Translations under genes and position numbers: made by a program
Source of the DNA: Oscheius tipulae
Taxonomy: Eukaryota; Nematoda; Chromadorea; Rhabditida; Rhabditidae
Length of the DNA stretch: 64,000 bases
Assembly (NCBI GenBank): GCA_037178975.1
Contig: JASJZH010000005.1
Location: 9,076,501-9,140,500 of the forward strand
Direction: 5' to 3'
The notes under the pieces: model-generated
Databases searched by the model: none
Told to the model about the DNA's origin: nothing
What the model saw: the letters and a program-made list of their open reading frames with translations, nothing else
In this document: in pieces, positions 22,651-34,258 of the stretch
Layout of the letters: every line of letters starts with the position of its first letter
Position numbering within the stretch: the stretch's first letter is position 1

Positions 22651-25600
22651 ATGATTCTGCTGCTTCTGCTGTTCCTTTTCGAGCCCGGCGACCAGCAGAG
22701 GATGACGATGCGACAGTCTCCGCTCATGCCCGCCTCTCCTAGACACAACTCTCAGGCATATCTCCGGTTTCAGGAGGTCTCCTCCTATGAGATCAGACTG
22801 GGCAATGAGACTGTCTGTCAGTTCAAGTCCTCTGTCATTCCTTGTGATTGCTGGAGACAGGTGAGTTGTTTTTGTTGCTCTGACTCTTCCAATTTGCAGG
22901 TCTCTTCCGGTTATCGTCTCCTGGAGAATGGGACAACCCTGGCCTCCTTTGAGGTCGTACCCCCTCTTGTAGACATTCGGGTCCCGTCGAACCATGAACT
23001 CTTGCATGAACTCAATGTGATGATTACGGGTAAACTGTGCAGACCGGAGTTGTTTAATGCCAGTCTCTTCCACAGGAATGTTCAGGTAGGCTGGGAATGC
23101 AAAATGCTGCGCACCGATTCTAATCGGCGATACGCAGATGAGAGTTAAAGAGTTCTCATCACCCTCAAAGAATGTCTTCAGACTGTTCCGGGAGAACTTC
23201 CCCAATGGACACGGGTCTACTCGACCGACATTCTGCTTCATGACAGTCCTAACTCAACCCTTTTTCCCTGTCAGGCCTTCTCGGACATGGGCCTCTACCG
23301 CGTCCAATTGACTTCAACCGCCGGGTACTCTATCAATGTGAGTACAAACGTTTTGTAGTCTAGTAAATGCCGAGTTCTTGTGAGACCCATTGGCAGTCCT
23401 TTAAAACTTTTCCCATAGAATGCTTGGTTTCTCGGTTTCCAGTCTTGTAACCATATTTTTCGATCTCAGAATGGAAATTCCCCTGGAAAAGCAAATTTAA
23501 AAAAAAAACTAGTCTTTGGCACTTGAAAAAACCCCCAAAGTCACGTATCATGCAGAGTGGCAGCCGCCCTATGGCGCAGTCGGTTAGAGCTCCGACTACG
23601 GATCTGAACAAGTCGGGTTCAAATTCCGAGTACAAAATCTCAAGCAAGGGGTTCTCCCAAACTGACTTGGTTAGAGGGACCAAGTCAGTTTGGGAGAACT
23701 CGTACTAGTATGCCCAGAGAAAGGGTTGTGGTGCGCCAAAGCGCGACTTGGTCGGTAAAGATTCGGACCCAAGAGTCCATTTTTGAGATTTTCGATGTTC
23801 TGCAAGGTTGTAGCCCTTGCTTTGCTCTACAACTTTGCAATGTATCACTAAGCTGGATAATTAGGTACGAAATTTGACATCCAAAAGAGACCACGAATTT
23901 GGGCAACACCTCACCCCGCCCGTACCGTCTCGGCTAGACAAATCGCGACTCGGTGAGATGGTACGGGCGAGCCTCGCAGACTTCTAGGGTGCGATCTCGC
24001 GCCTCTTTTGAAGCATTTTTATAATACAAGACAGCATTTTCACGTGTTCTGATATTATGTAAAGTTGTAGCCTTTGGTCTGCCCTACAGCTTTGCAGAAC
24101 AGCAAAAAGCTCGAAAGTGCTTTGATTTACCTGAGAAATTATTTCGAAGTCGCCGATTTCCAATTCAATGCGTAAAGTCTTAGCTTGGCGGTTTGCCAGT
24201 TTTTCGTGCCTTATCAAACCTTTTATCCAGCCATTTTTCTGGCCTCACTATTCATGAGCCTCGCCTCCCTTTTTCCTGAATTCGATGGCAGGCGCGCGAG
24301 TACTCACGTCTGGTCCCCCGGGAACTGATCGTTGACCCCCTGGCCAAATTGAAATCTATTCTGGAGTAGAGAGGGAGCTATAAAGAGTTGATTTTCAGTC
24401 ATCTGAAGTGCTTGTCAACAGGACCTCTGAGGGATCATTGCAGCTGCGAAACGACAGCATTTTCCCACATTGCAGCTCCGAGTTCCCGCTGCATTGGACG
24501 GTGTCAAAATGTGCTGCGGCTCAACTACAGTACAAAATTCGGGTTCTTGCCGTGCCGGAAGGGAATATCAATCACGAGGACAGAGCTCTGTACATTGGTT
24601 TGTTGAACTTATTCTCCTTGACAGTAAGAGCTTCAGAAGAGGTCTCAGTGGACAGAGGCCAACATTCCCTGTCTATAAGCTGCTCCCAGTTCGACATCAT
24701 ATTTGAGAAGTACTGCTTCGAGCTGGTCTCGGTCAACAAACGATCCGCGAGCTTCAATCTCTGGCAGAGTAGCTGTGTCAGCACGGAACCGGGTAGGTCT
24801 CCTATTCCACGAACCCAGATACCTGTATCGAGCAAAAGCGGCAATCTTCCCCCGCATAGCGCAGCCAGTTAGAAGTCTGACTACTGATCAAAAGGGTCGG
24901 GTTCGATTCCCAGTCGTAAATATTAGTTAGATCTTCCAAGTTTAGCCTCCGAACCATAAGCTAGGCTCTCGTTTACCCATTAGCAGCCACGGCGGTCTCT
25001 AATATGAGAGCCTTGACAAAGCCAATCTCTTTCTCTCGTTGCTCTAATAAGAATCATCCGAGGAGGACACCAATAGCCACATGGTGGCTGGAATCTCGAT
25101 TAGGCTTATGAGCATCTTCCTCCTAATAAAAACAGGCCGCAGTACGAATTGTTTATGAGTCGCAGGCTTTGAAAGGGGGGACTATTGTCGTCACCTGGCC
25201 TGTTAATCAAATCAGTTGGTGATCCTCTTGACCCGAGTGTCCAGCTGCCGCCTAGCACACACACGCATCCCCCTAATTATGAGATTGTGGTGGTAGAGAG
25301 AAACTGTCAGAGTTTGGTGGGAGAAAAAAGCAGAGAGACAGAGACTGTTCCACTTTTGGCCGGTTGTCATCCCAACTGATGTATGTACAGCCTCCAATAG
25401 AGATAATTGAGCCATATGCTCCTCTGGCTCTTGTCTCTCTCTAAAATCTCTTTGACCACAATAGACAGGGTACTTTGCAAATTCACTGCCACCAATTAAG
25501 ACAGGTCAGACGGCTCGTTTATTAATGAAAGGGCTAGTGTTTTGGATGGATGGGCAGATGCATAAACACAGTCAATTTCCAGTGATTCGCACAAATGGAG

Positions 25601-27208
25601 GATGGTCTGAGTGGGGTGATTGGAGTGAGTGCTCAACTACATGTGGTGAGGGGACGATGAGGAGGACGAGGGCCTGTGACAGTCCACCGCCCATGAGAGG
25701 GAAGAGTTGCATCGGGGATGTGCTAGAGACAAAGCCCTGCACGCTCACCAAATGTCCTGAGGCTACCAGGAGTCAACTGCCGGCTACCAACTGCACTTGT
25801 GGATGTCATTTGGAGGAGAGGTCTGGATCATTCTTTGCCACTTCGAGGTATGCAGGACAGAGAGACAGAGAGCCGAGAGATAGAATGACAGTGACAGAGA
25901 GACAGAGAGACAGTGAGACAGACAGACAGAATGAGAGAGTTGACAAAGACTTTCAGTGCTCACCAACGCTGTGCTGGCAACCAGACGTGGTGGCTGGCTG
26001 TACCTCAGAAACCCTCCAAAGTAGACTTTGCTGTGACCCAAGACGACGGAGCCAAAGGCAAACTCTTCTTTTTTCTCGGAGCTCCTTATGGGGTGAGGCA
26101 CAAACTTATCTCTGGGATACCAATTGATTCCAGGAACTGATCTGGTTCTCGAACTCGAACCAAGGACCAGCCTTCACCCTTCCTATGAATCGTCCTCTCT
26201 ACATTGTTCTTTGGAGCAAGATCAACTTGACCAACTCGGAAGAGGAACAGAAGGGTTTCACCATCGTTTACAACATAAGACGTGCGTTGAGAGACAGAGG
26301 GATAAAATGGCAATGATACAGTAAGACAGAGAAACAGAGAGTCAAAAAAGCACAGAGACAGTGTACCAACTACTTCTTTCAGCAGCCGACCCACCTCCCC
26401 AGTTTGGAACCAGATCAGTTGGCTGTGATCCAGTCTGTCCCGAGACTGTAGTCATCCTCCTACTGGGTATCTTCTTCATCTTTCTCGTCTTTCTCCCGCC
26501 CTTCATCTGCTCCCAGGTGACACAAAAGTTGCGACGAAATAGTTCATCCCCAGAAGTCCCTCTGCTTGACAAGAAGTTAGTTGCATGATTTCTAGCCTTT
26601 AGACAGCATGGATAAAAATCTTTGTAACAGAAAATTTAGATATGAGAACGAGATGATCCGGTCCGGGAATACCGTTTGTACGTCTGTCAGCCAAAAGAAC
26701 ACTTGCAATGGGTACATCGCCAAGAGAAGTATTGGAATTCAGCTCAGTGTCCAAAACACTCCCAGGTATCATTTGATCAAAAGGATGCCTAATGTATTCT
26801 GCCGTTCTCTCTCTCTCTCTGTCTCTATATCTGTCTCTTGGTCTCTATGTCTCTCTGTCTGTCTGTCTCTCTGGCTCTCTGTCGCTGTATGTTTCTCATC
26901 TGTCTCGCTCTGTATTTCTGTCTTTCTATCTCTTTGTCTCTCTGTTTCTCCTGATGCACTCTTTTTTCAGAATGGTACGCACCAACTGTCCTTCAGTGGA
27001 CTCACCCCTTCCAAGAGGCACCTCCTCCCTCTCATCCCTAGAATACGATGAGTACGACGGCACAACCATTCCTGGAAGTTTCCTCGCCCCGCTGGCGGAA
27101 GACTCGCGTCTTTCGGCCATCGATATTGACGAGATCATAGCTCAGACGAGGATCTTCTCGGCCAACAACAACAATGTACAGACGCAAGATGTTCATACTC
27201 AGGTTTAA
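22651..27208 (+). CDS. Single-pass membrane protein with thrombospondin type-1 repeat
   Basis: Exons seen include 22651-22860, 22900-23085, about 23155-23339, 24399-24793, a TSP1 exon from about 25584, and further exons to the stop at 27206-27208. It starts with a signal peptide ([16 protein letters not shown]) and a Cys-containing N-glycosylatable ectodomain. A clear TSP1 repeat ([17 protein letters not shown], with R.R.C) follows. Next come a Cys pair region CTCGCHLEE and a beta-rich, CUB-like region ([24 protein letters not shown]). One transmembrane helix follows ([19 protein letters not shown], about 26450-26510). The cytoplasmic tail contains [17 protein letters not shown]. The overall form suggests an adhesion or guidance receptor, but I cannot name an orthologue. 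The acceptor of the third exon is unclear. Introns 23340-24398 and about 24794-25583 carry several repeat families. Confidence 0.75.
23565..23632 (+). repeat. tRNA-Arg(ACG)-like dispersed repeat
   Basis: One of the best copies: CTATGGCGCAGTCGGTTAGA, then CTCCGACTACGGATCTGA with an ACG anticodon-like loop, then GTCGGGTTCAAATTCCGAG. It is sense to the host gene, within its third intron. Confidence 0.7.
23651..23699. repeat. Perfect 21-bp inverted repeat with 7-nt loop
   Basis: The left arm 23651-23671 (starting GTTCTCCCAAACTGACTT) and right arm 23679-23699 are exact reverse complements around the loop TAGAGGG. It lies 19 nt after a tRNA-like repeat in the same intron. Confidence 0.9.
23790..24130 (+). 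repeat. Two-hairpin repeat (A-B-A), copy 1
   Basis: Hairpin A (GTTCTGCAAGGTTGTAG paired with CTACAACTTTGCA) at 23794-23846. Hairpin B (CCCGTACC ... GGTACGGGCGAG) at 23918-23971. A second A hairpin at about 24050-24110. The two A hairpins are about 256 nt apart. The repeat lies in an intron of the TSP1 membrane protein. Confidence 0.75.
24850..24916 (+). repeat. tRNA-Arg-like dispersed repeat
   Basis: CGCATAGCGCAGCCAGTTAG, then TCTGACTACTGATCAAAAGG and GGTCGGGTTCGATTCCCAG. It lies in the intron before the TSP1 exon. Confidence 0.7.
26800..26945. repeat. CTCTGTCTCT array in intron
   Basis: Long imperfect pyrimidine array between late exons of the TSP1 protein. Purine-orientation arrays in the same gene lie at 25855-25925 and 26283-26350. 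Confidence 0.7.
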
Positions 27209-28554
27209 AGAAGGGAAAGAGATACTTCACAACGATACCGGTTACTGTAGCTTTTAGACTTTCTGGGTGCCATATTTGTACTGTTTCTTTTTGTTTTTAC
27301 ATATCGTAAAATAGAATGAAGACTGCTATGACGAGTCGGAAAGTGAGACAGAAAGACAGTTGACCAGGCTGCAGTTTTTTCCTGTGCTATAAAGGAGACA
27401 GCGGCCAACATGATAAAACAGTAGCTGAATGAAGAGAATGACCAGTGCAGGTTCCGAAGACGAGGTTCGAGTTATTTTCGGAATGAAGATGATAAAAGCG
27501 AGCCTAGCTCGCTCCAATGTTTGAATTCGGTGCGCAAACTTGGAATTTGTGAAATGGCAAAAAATGAGGGATCATGGCCAGCAGACGAGAGGAAATGTTT
27601 TCGAGAGATAACCAACTGAGCCGGATAGTTAAGTGGATAGGATGATGGAATATAAAGAAAGCGATTGCATGTTTAATCCCGGCTGATAGTACAGGAAGGT
27701 GGTCCACCCTGGCATGTCTCGCCAGCCTAGCCTGTACAGCGGACACGTAGCCTGAGCAACCCTGTTCATTCAACACCCAGCGACTGCTCATCTTCACTCC
27801 AATTCTCCGGATGTGACCAGTCAGGTGAATGCCTTGAATACCGAATAAAGTTTTTTTTTAACCTACTGAGCCAGGCGGCCAAGCTTCCAGAGACGCATTT
27901 CCCAAGCTGACTTGACTTGCAAAGCAGTAATTGCTATCACAAAGTATGTGTGAAAAATTGCCAATATGGTGGACAGACAGACACACACACACACAGACAT
28001 TGGGACGTTTAGAACTAGATTCGAGAAGTTTCTGCGGTTCTGGATCTTTCAACAGACATCTTGAGATGATTAGGCAACCTCTTTGCGTGGTGGAAATACC
28101 GGGACCTTACCAATTCCAGACCTGCTGGTCAGAGAGTCGATTACAAGGCTGAAGTTTCCAGTAGACACTACGGTCATGGTGAAGACAAAAACATAGCAAG
28201 TTTCGAGCCCTTTTCAATGACCAAGATACCAAGAAAATGCAAAATACGAGTCGTGTTGCCTGCGTGAGTACTACCAGAAAATTGTTGAGAGAGAACGAAA
28301 AATGCCGAACAGCTTGACCACAACAAACGTTATCAAGACGCCTGTTTCAGCAAAAAAAGAGATGAATTAGAGTGCTTATTGTCCATCCTGGACGCGATTT
28401 TTACATACATACATCAATATCTACAATCTACACGATATATACAGGGCGGGAATTCTATTCCCACATTCTCTTGCTCCCGGAGTCGTTCCAATGATAGGAG
28501 CTTTGATAGCGGACCCGGAGTGGGTTCAACATTCTCTGAAATTGGTTTTTTCAG
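27209..28554. other. Spacer between convergent genes
   Basis: Non-coding stretch between the 3' ends of the TSP1 protein (+) and the BTB protein (-). It contains a SINE-like element (27608-27858), a short ACACAC tract near 27982 and AT-rich sequence. I see no gene. Confidence 0.5.
27608..27858 (+). mobile_element. SINE-like element with tRNA-derived head
   Basis: It begins with a tRNA-like A box (GATAGTTAAGTGGATAGGAT) and a B-box remnant (GCATGTTTAATCCCGGC). A body of about 150 nt follows, and it ends in AATAAAG plus a T run. The head differs from the tRNA-Arg-like family elsewhere in the window. This is the only copy here, so its status as a SINE is inferred from structure. Confidence 0.45.
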
Positions 28555-29527
28555 CTAAAAAGGCGGGAAACTGACTAAATGCGGTGAAATTTCTTCCATG
28601 AGTCTGGCGGCTATGTCGCTGGGGAGATCTTTCAGGGCTAGTCGGACTGCTTCCTCTCCGTGACTGGCTATTTTCCGGTAGATTCCGCGTAGGAAAATGT
28701 AGCTAAAAATAGATTTTTAGTCATAGAAAATATTGACAATTACTTGTAGCCAGCAAATTCGCACTCGAGGATCGCGTCGACGAGGGTCTCCGGCTTGAGA
28801 TGGACCTCGGGCTTCTCGATTTCCACCTCCAGAAAGTGCTTGATTTCGGTCGTTAGTGAGGGGATGATGAACCGCCTCGAGCACATAATTAGTGACGCCA
28901 GGTTGTTGTCTAAAAACTGCGAATAAGCTAAAAAAAAAAACTGAATTTTGAAGTTAGCGTCAAAATTAAAAGTGTACGCAAAAGTGGGTCAAGGACATTT
29001 TCGATGCAACAACTGTCTTTGTTTGTGGTTTCAGCCATTCTAAGCCGTATTTCTCAGCAATTTTTGCCTTCTAACAGCTTTTATCGAGCTCAGCATGTAA
29101 AAGACCCTATTAACCAGCGTAAAGAAAAGAAAATTGACAGAAAATACGCCGTCTACGTCGTTTTTTCAGTTACGTGAGCCATTGGACCAACTTTTATCGG
29201 TTTTTTTGGCACGTTCCGGCTGATAAAAGCGGTCAGAAAATGTGAAAACAGGTAAAAGCAGCAGAAAAACAAACCAGTGATATTCTTCTTCAGCTCGTAA
29301 TTGCGATCCGGACATATGAACTCGAGTGTGGCGAGGACCTCGTTGTAGTCCATGTCCTCAATGACGACCACGCCGTTCTGGGCCTCGGAGAAGTTCTCGG
29401 AAAAGCAGACGTGATGGAAATACGGCGAGATTTCGGACATGTAGTGACTGTTGACGAAGAGTGAGCCTCCCTTCAGCCGTATTTCGAAGTTCCGAAGCGC
29501 ACTGCTGGAGGCGAAACGAGAGGTCAT
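28555..29527 (-). CDS. BTB/POZ domain protein
   Basis: BTB domains mediate dimerisation and often bring substrates to CUL3 ubiquitin ligases. Three minus-strand exons: about 29527-29278, 28928-28743 and 28703-28555. The first encodes the BTB core (FEIRLKGGSLFVNSHYMSEI then SPYFHHVCF and VVVIEDMDYNEVLATLEFI). The second continues the fold (FLDNNLASLIMCSRRFIIPS, LTTEIKHFLEVEIEKP). The third ends IYRKIASHGEEAVRLALKDL through PPF. The length is about 190 residues, BTB only, without MATH, BACK-Kelch or DNA-binding parts. The ATG directly follows CTGTTTAG, a spliced-leader type acceptor. The first intron (about 28930-29277) is much longer than the second. Confidence 0.8.
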
Positions 29528-30917
29528 CTAAACAGGCGATAAAAACAGGAAGAATGATTAGTAGAAAGGAGAAAACAGTGGGGGAATACCGGTCGGTGAC
29601 TGGAACAGAATGAGAGAAAGCGCTGGGGATCGATTACGAGCAAGAAGTGGCAGAATGGGGGCAGGAAGCCGGGGGGACAGCTCGAAAAAGGCATGTGACT
29701 GACTATCAGTAGCCTTTCGATGTCACCGCTGACCACAAACAACCTCTATTGCTTTCAAAACAGGCCGTTTTTACTAAGAAAAACAGCTCTTTTGTTTGTT
29801 TTCACAACAGCTTGTTCGAAGAATATCGAAGAAATAGTGATAAGGAATGAGAGATTTTGGTACAATAAGAAGAGTCAAAGTATATTTTCAGCTGCAAACG
29901 TCTGTTTTGAACATTTTAGAGAAAAAGAATGAGGAACAGTATATCAGTACAACACCTTTATGTAGTTTGTGAAAGGTGTAGTTGTTTCTAGAGTTTTATA
30001 AGGAAAAAACTAATAAGAAGAGTGAAAAAATGGGCTAGAAAAAAAAAAATTCCGCCTAAAATTGTAAAGAAGCAATGTACGCGATTCAAATCAGCGCTCA
30101 AATTCAAATTCCAATACTTTTGCGCGGCAACCGCAAAAACAAAGTATTCTGAGGTTTTCCATAGGTTTTTGCGCTTGCGACCTTCAAAATTCGCCCAGAA
30201 AAGGACCGAGAACAGCAAGAACGGTCAGGGGACTGACCCCTGTCTCTGGGACGGGGTATGGGTGGGAGAAACCCCAAAAAAGGATGAAGACTCTGTGTAA
30301 CAGCAGCCAAATCACAAACAGCTGGTTGGCAGCAGCAGCCAATGAAAGCGACCACACTGACACGCAAAAGATATGTTTACTGCAGGGCGGAACAGGGCTT
30401 GTTCAAATATTTGAAAGACGCCTTCATGATAATTACCCGGTTCACGTGAAATCAGACAACCGGGAGACACTTGACTGGTTTTCGTAGAAAAAATGCGCAC
30501 CTTTTTGGTAATAGTTCGGCAGGCTCCCCCTTCAAGTCAAAAATTACGGTAGTTGCCCCCCTTCGTCTAAAATCGTGTTTTTCTCATAAAAATTTTTAAT
30601 TTTTCCAGTTTCTAACTGCGTTTATCAAATCCAGCGTGCAAAAAGAACCCTTTAGAACATGCAAAAAGTCATAAATAACAGGGAAATCAGAGAACTAAGT
30701 TTGAGACAAACCTCGAATAACTCGTTCTTTTCCGTAGTTTTTTCACTTTTCTTACATTCTAGGGGGTTTTTTTACAGGCTGGATTCGGTAAAAGCCGTCA
30801 AAAACTGAAAAAGTTGATGAATTTCATCAGAAAAACCTATTCTGAGCGATATTGTAAAAGCGCGCCAAAAATTTAAACGAAAGGGGGCGCCTGCCGAACT
30901 ATTACCACCTTTTTTTT

Positions 30918-31410
30918 ATGGTCCCGATGAACGGAACGGATGGTTTGGTCATTTTATATCACGTTAGAGGTGTTCCTAGTCATGAACAGAAGAGGTTTGT
31001 CTCTGTCTCCGTCTCTATCTCTCAATCACGCTGTCCCTCTGTCACTGTCACAAACACTGACATTTTCCCCATTTCCAGTCATCAAAACGCCTCGCAACAC
31101 TTAGTTGTGTCTACTTACTCATCCCTTCCCTACAGGCATCGTCTTCCGCCCCTCCCTTTTTCGTCCACTGTTTGTCCTGTTCGTCAGCAGCTCCTCGTCA
31201 AGCCCTTTCATAGCTCCATCCAGTCCGGTTCCTTCCGGTAAATCTCTCTCTCTCTCTCCCTCTACCCATTGCCTTAATCAAGGAATGCGCGTCTTTTTGG
31301 CGAACAACCGGTGTCTCAATCCTTTCTGATTATCACACGTAATGTCTAAGAATGTTCTTCTTTAGGCGCTTCGTTCCCAAATCCGATCTCTGCAGCTGGA
31401 CACAAGGTAC
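30918..31410 (+). CDS. Possible small 5' exons, Ser/Pro-rich (uncertain)
   Basis: An ATG at 30918 opens MVPMNGTDGLVILYHVRG. Splice-like signals then lead to exons at about 31079-31110, 31136-31230 and 31366-31406; the last pair can read SSSSPFIAPSSPVPSG joined to ASFPNPISAAGHK. The phases fit, but the sequence is low-complexity and gives no homology. These could be upstream exons of the RalGEF, an unrelated short gene, or chance. Confidence 0.25.
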
Positions 31411-31859
31411 TGTTTACGCAAATTAGTCTACTGGGTTACTCTGCCTTTATCTCCCTCTCGATTGATAGCAGAAGCATGCAGGGGTTATACAGGAGCAAAC
31501 AGATTTGGAATTTGCTCGCCCTCTCTTTCTCTCTCTCTCGCTCTCGGAGGAGACGCTTTCAGGCCTTCCCTCTGTTGACTCTCTGCTTAGAGGGCCAGCT
31601 GTCATTATACGTTTTCTCTCTTTCCCTTTTACCAAAACTGCGAGATGACCCTCGGCGACCCGCCGTGAGACAGAGAGACACCGCGTCACCAACAACACCC
31701 CCTTTACACCATCTCGTTAGCAAATCCCACTAATCGGGAGGATTTTCTCGAAGATTTCAACGGCTTACGATCGTTCCAAGCTATTTTAAGCTTGTTATGT
31801 TTTGAAAAATTAATAGTTATATCCATGCCTATTCACCGCCACTTTTCCTGTCCAAAATT

Positions 31860-32290
31860 TCATTTATGAAGTTTCCGATGTTCTACGAAGTTATAGCCCT
31901 TGTTCTCTTCTACAACTTTGCAGAACATAATAAAGTCCAAAAATGCTGTCTTAACCCTGAAAAATGACTCAGATCTGGCGCGAAGTTTCGTCTCGTTTGT
32001 CTGCTAGTCTCGCACGTACCATCTAACACAATCGGAGATTGAGAAGCCCAGTACGGGCGAGAACGCGCACTATCAGACACTTGAACATTCTTAGTTTTAT
32101 TTCATGTGCAAGATGACATTTTTTAGCTTTCCGATGTTCTGCAACGTTGTAGCCTTTGATCTGCTCTACAACTTTCCATAACATCAGAATGCTTGGAAAT
32201 GCTGTCTTGACTTATAAAATGCCTTTGTTCCCCTCCGTACCATCTCAGTGATTTCCATTTGAAGTAACCGAGACAGTACAGATGTGAAAA
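31860..32290 (+). repeat. Two-hairpin repeat (A-B-A-B), copy 2
   Basis: Hairpin A at about 31864-31930 (GTTCTACGAAGTTATAG with CTACAACTTTGCAGAAC), B at 32014-32061, A at 32125-32185 (GTTCTGCAACGTTGTAG with CTACAACTTT) and a decayed B at about 32240-32290. The A-to-A spacing is about 261 nt. AATGCTGTCTT follows each A hairpin. Confidence 0.75.
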
Positions 32291-32488
32291 AGGGGGAAAA
32301 TATTAAAGATAGCCCAAAATTAGATCCATGTAGTACAAAATGGGTGCAGAGGGGTCCTCTCGTGTTCGTCCGCCCCCGATCCACTATCGATCGATGCTAA
32401 TTTTAGCCTGCCAGCTGGGCAGTGTCTTTCAAGAAAGCGGGTCCTCTCAATCTAGTAGATGATATGACTTTTTTTTAATATAGAGAGG

Positions 32489-32543
32489 TCAGGTACGGGA
32501 TGCGAACACCTCGATTTACCTCTCTTACCCGCTATGGCCCTTT
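32489..32543 (-). repeat. tRNA-like dispersed repeat, short copy
   Basis: Minus strand: GCCATAGCGGGTAAGAGAGG and a B-box remnant GTGTTCGCATCCCG. The middle is shortened. Confidence 0.45.
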
Positions 32544-34258
32544 TGGTATATCGATCGATTCGCCCCCCCAATGTCGCATATGATGTGGTTGTGCGATCGC
32601 GCAGCAGCACAACTGCCACCAGCCGACTGGCCCACTTTCCAGCTACTTTTTCTCATACTCAGTTGGGACTAATCACATTCTCATATATTCATGATATTCT
32701 ATTGCTTTTCTCTTTTTTTCCAAACCCAAGAATTCGTCATGGTAGTAGTCGAGTTTTTGGTCTGATTCAGATCTTCTCGCAAGAAAAAAACCCCTGCTTG
32801 AATTTTATTGATAGTGACGTCGGGTGTGTCAACTCTGGGTCTGTTTTCTTAGTGACTCCGCGCCTGACTTCCGCAGAAACTTTTCCAATCTTTTGTCTCT
32901 CTATAACCCTCATCGGCTTAACCTATCTGTAGAGCTCTTGCCAGACCTTCTGTCACGTGTGATTTCGAACCAAACTTTACCCCAACTTTGAGAAATTTAC
33001 GTATGCAATTTCGTGTAACAAAAAATATTCAGGGCCACGGTTTGACTTGATCAGTCCTACCTTTACAATTGACATTTGATGTCTGTGATTCAGTTAGATT
33101 TTAGATAAAATTTGACAAAGTTCGCGTAGCCTGTTTGTCAAATGTGTCAGAAGCGAAGTAGACAATTTAATCTGCAAAAAGTACTTGGTAGGTCCGTCAG
33201 GAAGCGGCTAGTAGAAAGCTCCAGCCGTCCACTCAGATATCCCCCATTAGAAACAGTAGAAGAGCCAGCCGTCTCCGACGGCTTCCCCGTTCCTTTGCCT
33301 TCAGTTTGCATTGGCGGCTGCGCCGCTTCGTAGTAACAAAAGGCTTCCAGTGACTTCATTGAGACAAAAACTAAGTCCTAAGGCGTACTCGATTTGCCAA
33401 CCAATTTAGCCAATAACCGTTTCTGAACAACAAAACTTCTGGATAGCATAGAAGGCTCTCTTCTGTTTCGTGAACTCGGAAAAACAAACATAAAACAAAT
33501 AAATAAAGTCCGCCACAGAAATCATCGCGCTATAAATAAGGAAGATATGTGAGAGCTTCGATATATTTCTCTACTACTAACATGCATGGGCATCTGTCTG
33601 TCCGTTCGTCCGTGAGCCCGAAACAAAAGCGAGCCAGTTAAGTTGTGTTGTTCAGAAATTTAGTGCCTAAATTGGATGGCAAATTAACTTTGGGTGCGCT
33701 CTAAAACTTGGCTTTTTTCACAGTGAAGCCACTGAGAGGCCACTTTTTTCTTCAAGGCCACTTTTTTCTCCTATTTTAATTTTTGAAAAAAGAATCTATG
33801 GGTCGAGACTCTGAAACGCTTGACTTCGATCGGCTGGCAAGCGAGTTGTAGGAGAGCCAAAACATTTCATGATACGTCCTTCTATTACCTTCAAATTACC
33901 ATAACGTAATGTTGGGTTATTTTGACTGTTTGGGTGTTATCAACCCAAACTCCCACTCTCTGCCTCATGTTTGCTCACAGTGGCGGTCGTATTCTCGACG
34001 TCCCATGGAAGCACGAACGGTTTCTGCCCCCTACCCCCTCTCCAAAACAAAGTTTACGCAGAGACTTCCAAAATTCTCCTGCTTCAGTCCCTCCCCCTTT
34101 ATTTTTTCGGGCTCTAAAAGTATTTGGAAACGTAAAGGGTCCTCACAATAACTCTCAAACCCAAAATGGGAGGTTTGGTGTTAGACGGGGGGCTCTCCGA
34201 ATTTTCATTGGAATTATCCATGCTTACCTATTTTTTCGACAAATTAAACAATTTTCAG

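Larger units (their letters stand above)
29528..34258. other. Long repeat-rich spacer or first intron of the RalGEF gene
   Basis: 4.7 kb with no strong coding exon. It holds a two-hairpin repeat (31860-32290), a tRNA-like repeat (32489-32543), CTGTCT arrays (about 30995-31040 and 31520-31560) and AT-rich stretches. A possible chain of small Ser/Pro-rich exons lies at 30918-31410. Part may be the promoter of the BTB gene, which reads the other way. Confidence 0.5.

Noticed and set aside
22624-23241. Long antisense reading frame opposite the TSP1 membrane protein
   Set aside because: It mirrors real sense exons with a signal peptide and intron signals; the antisense frame has no such support.
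26792-27051. Ser/Leu-rich proteins encoded by CTGTCTCT arrays here and elsewhere
   Set aside because: These frames are simple translations of pyrimidine repeats in introns and have no exon context.
29900-30900. Additional gene in the AT-rich spacer
   Set aside because: Only short frames without splice context or recognisable domains were found.
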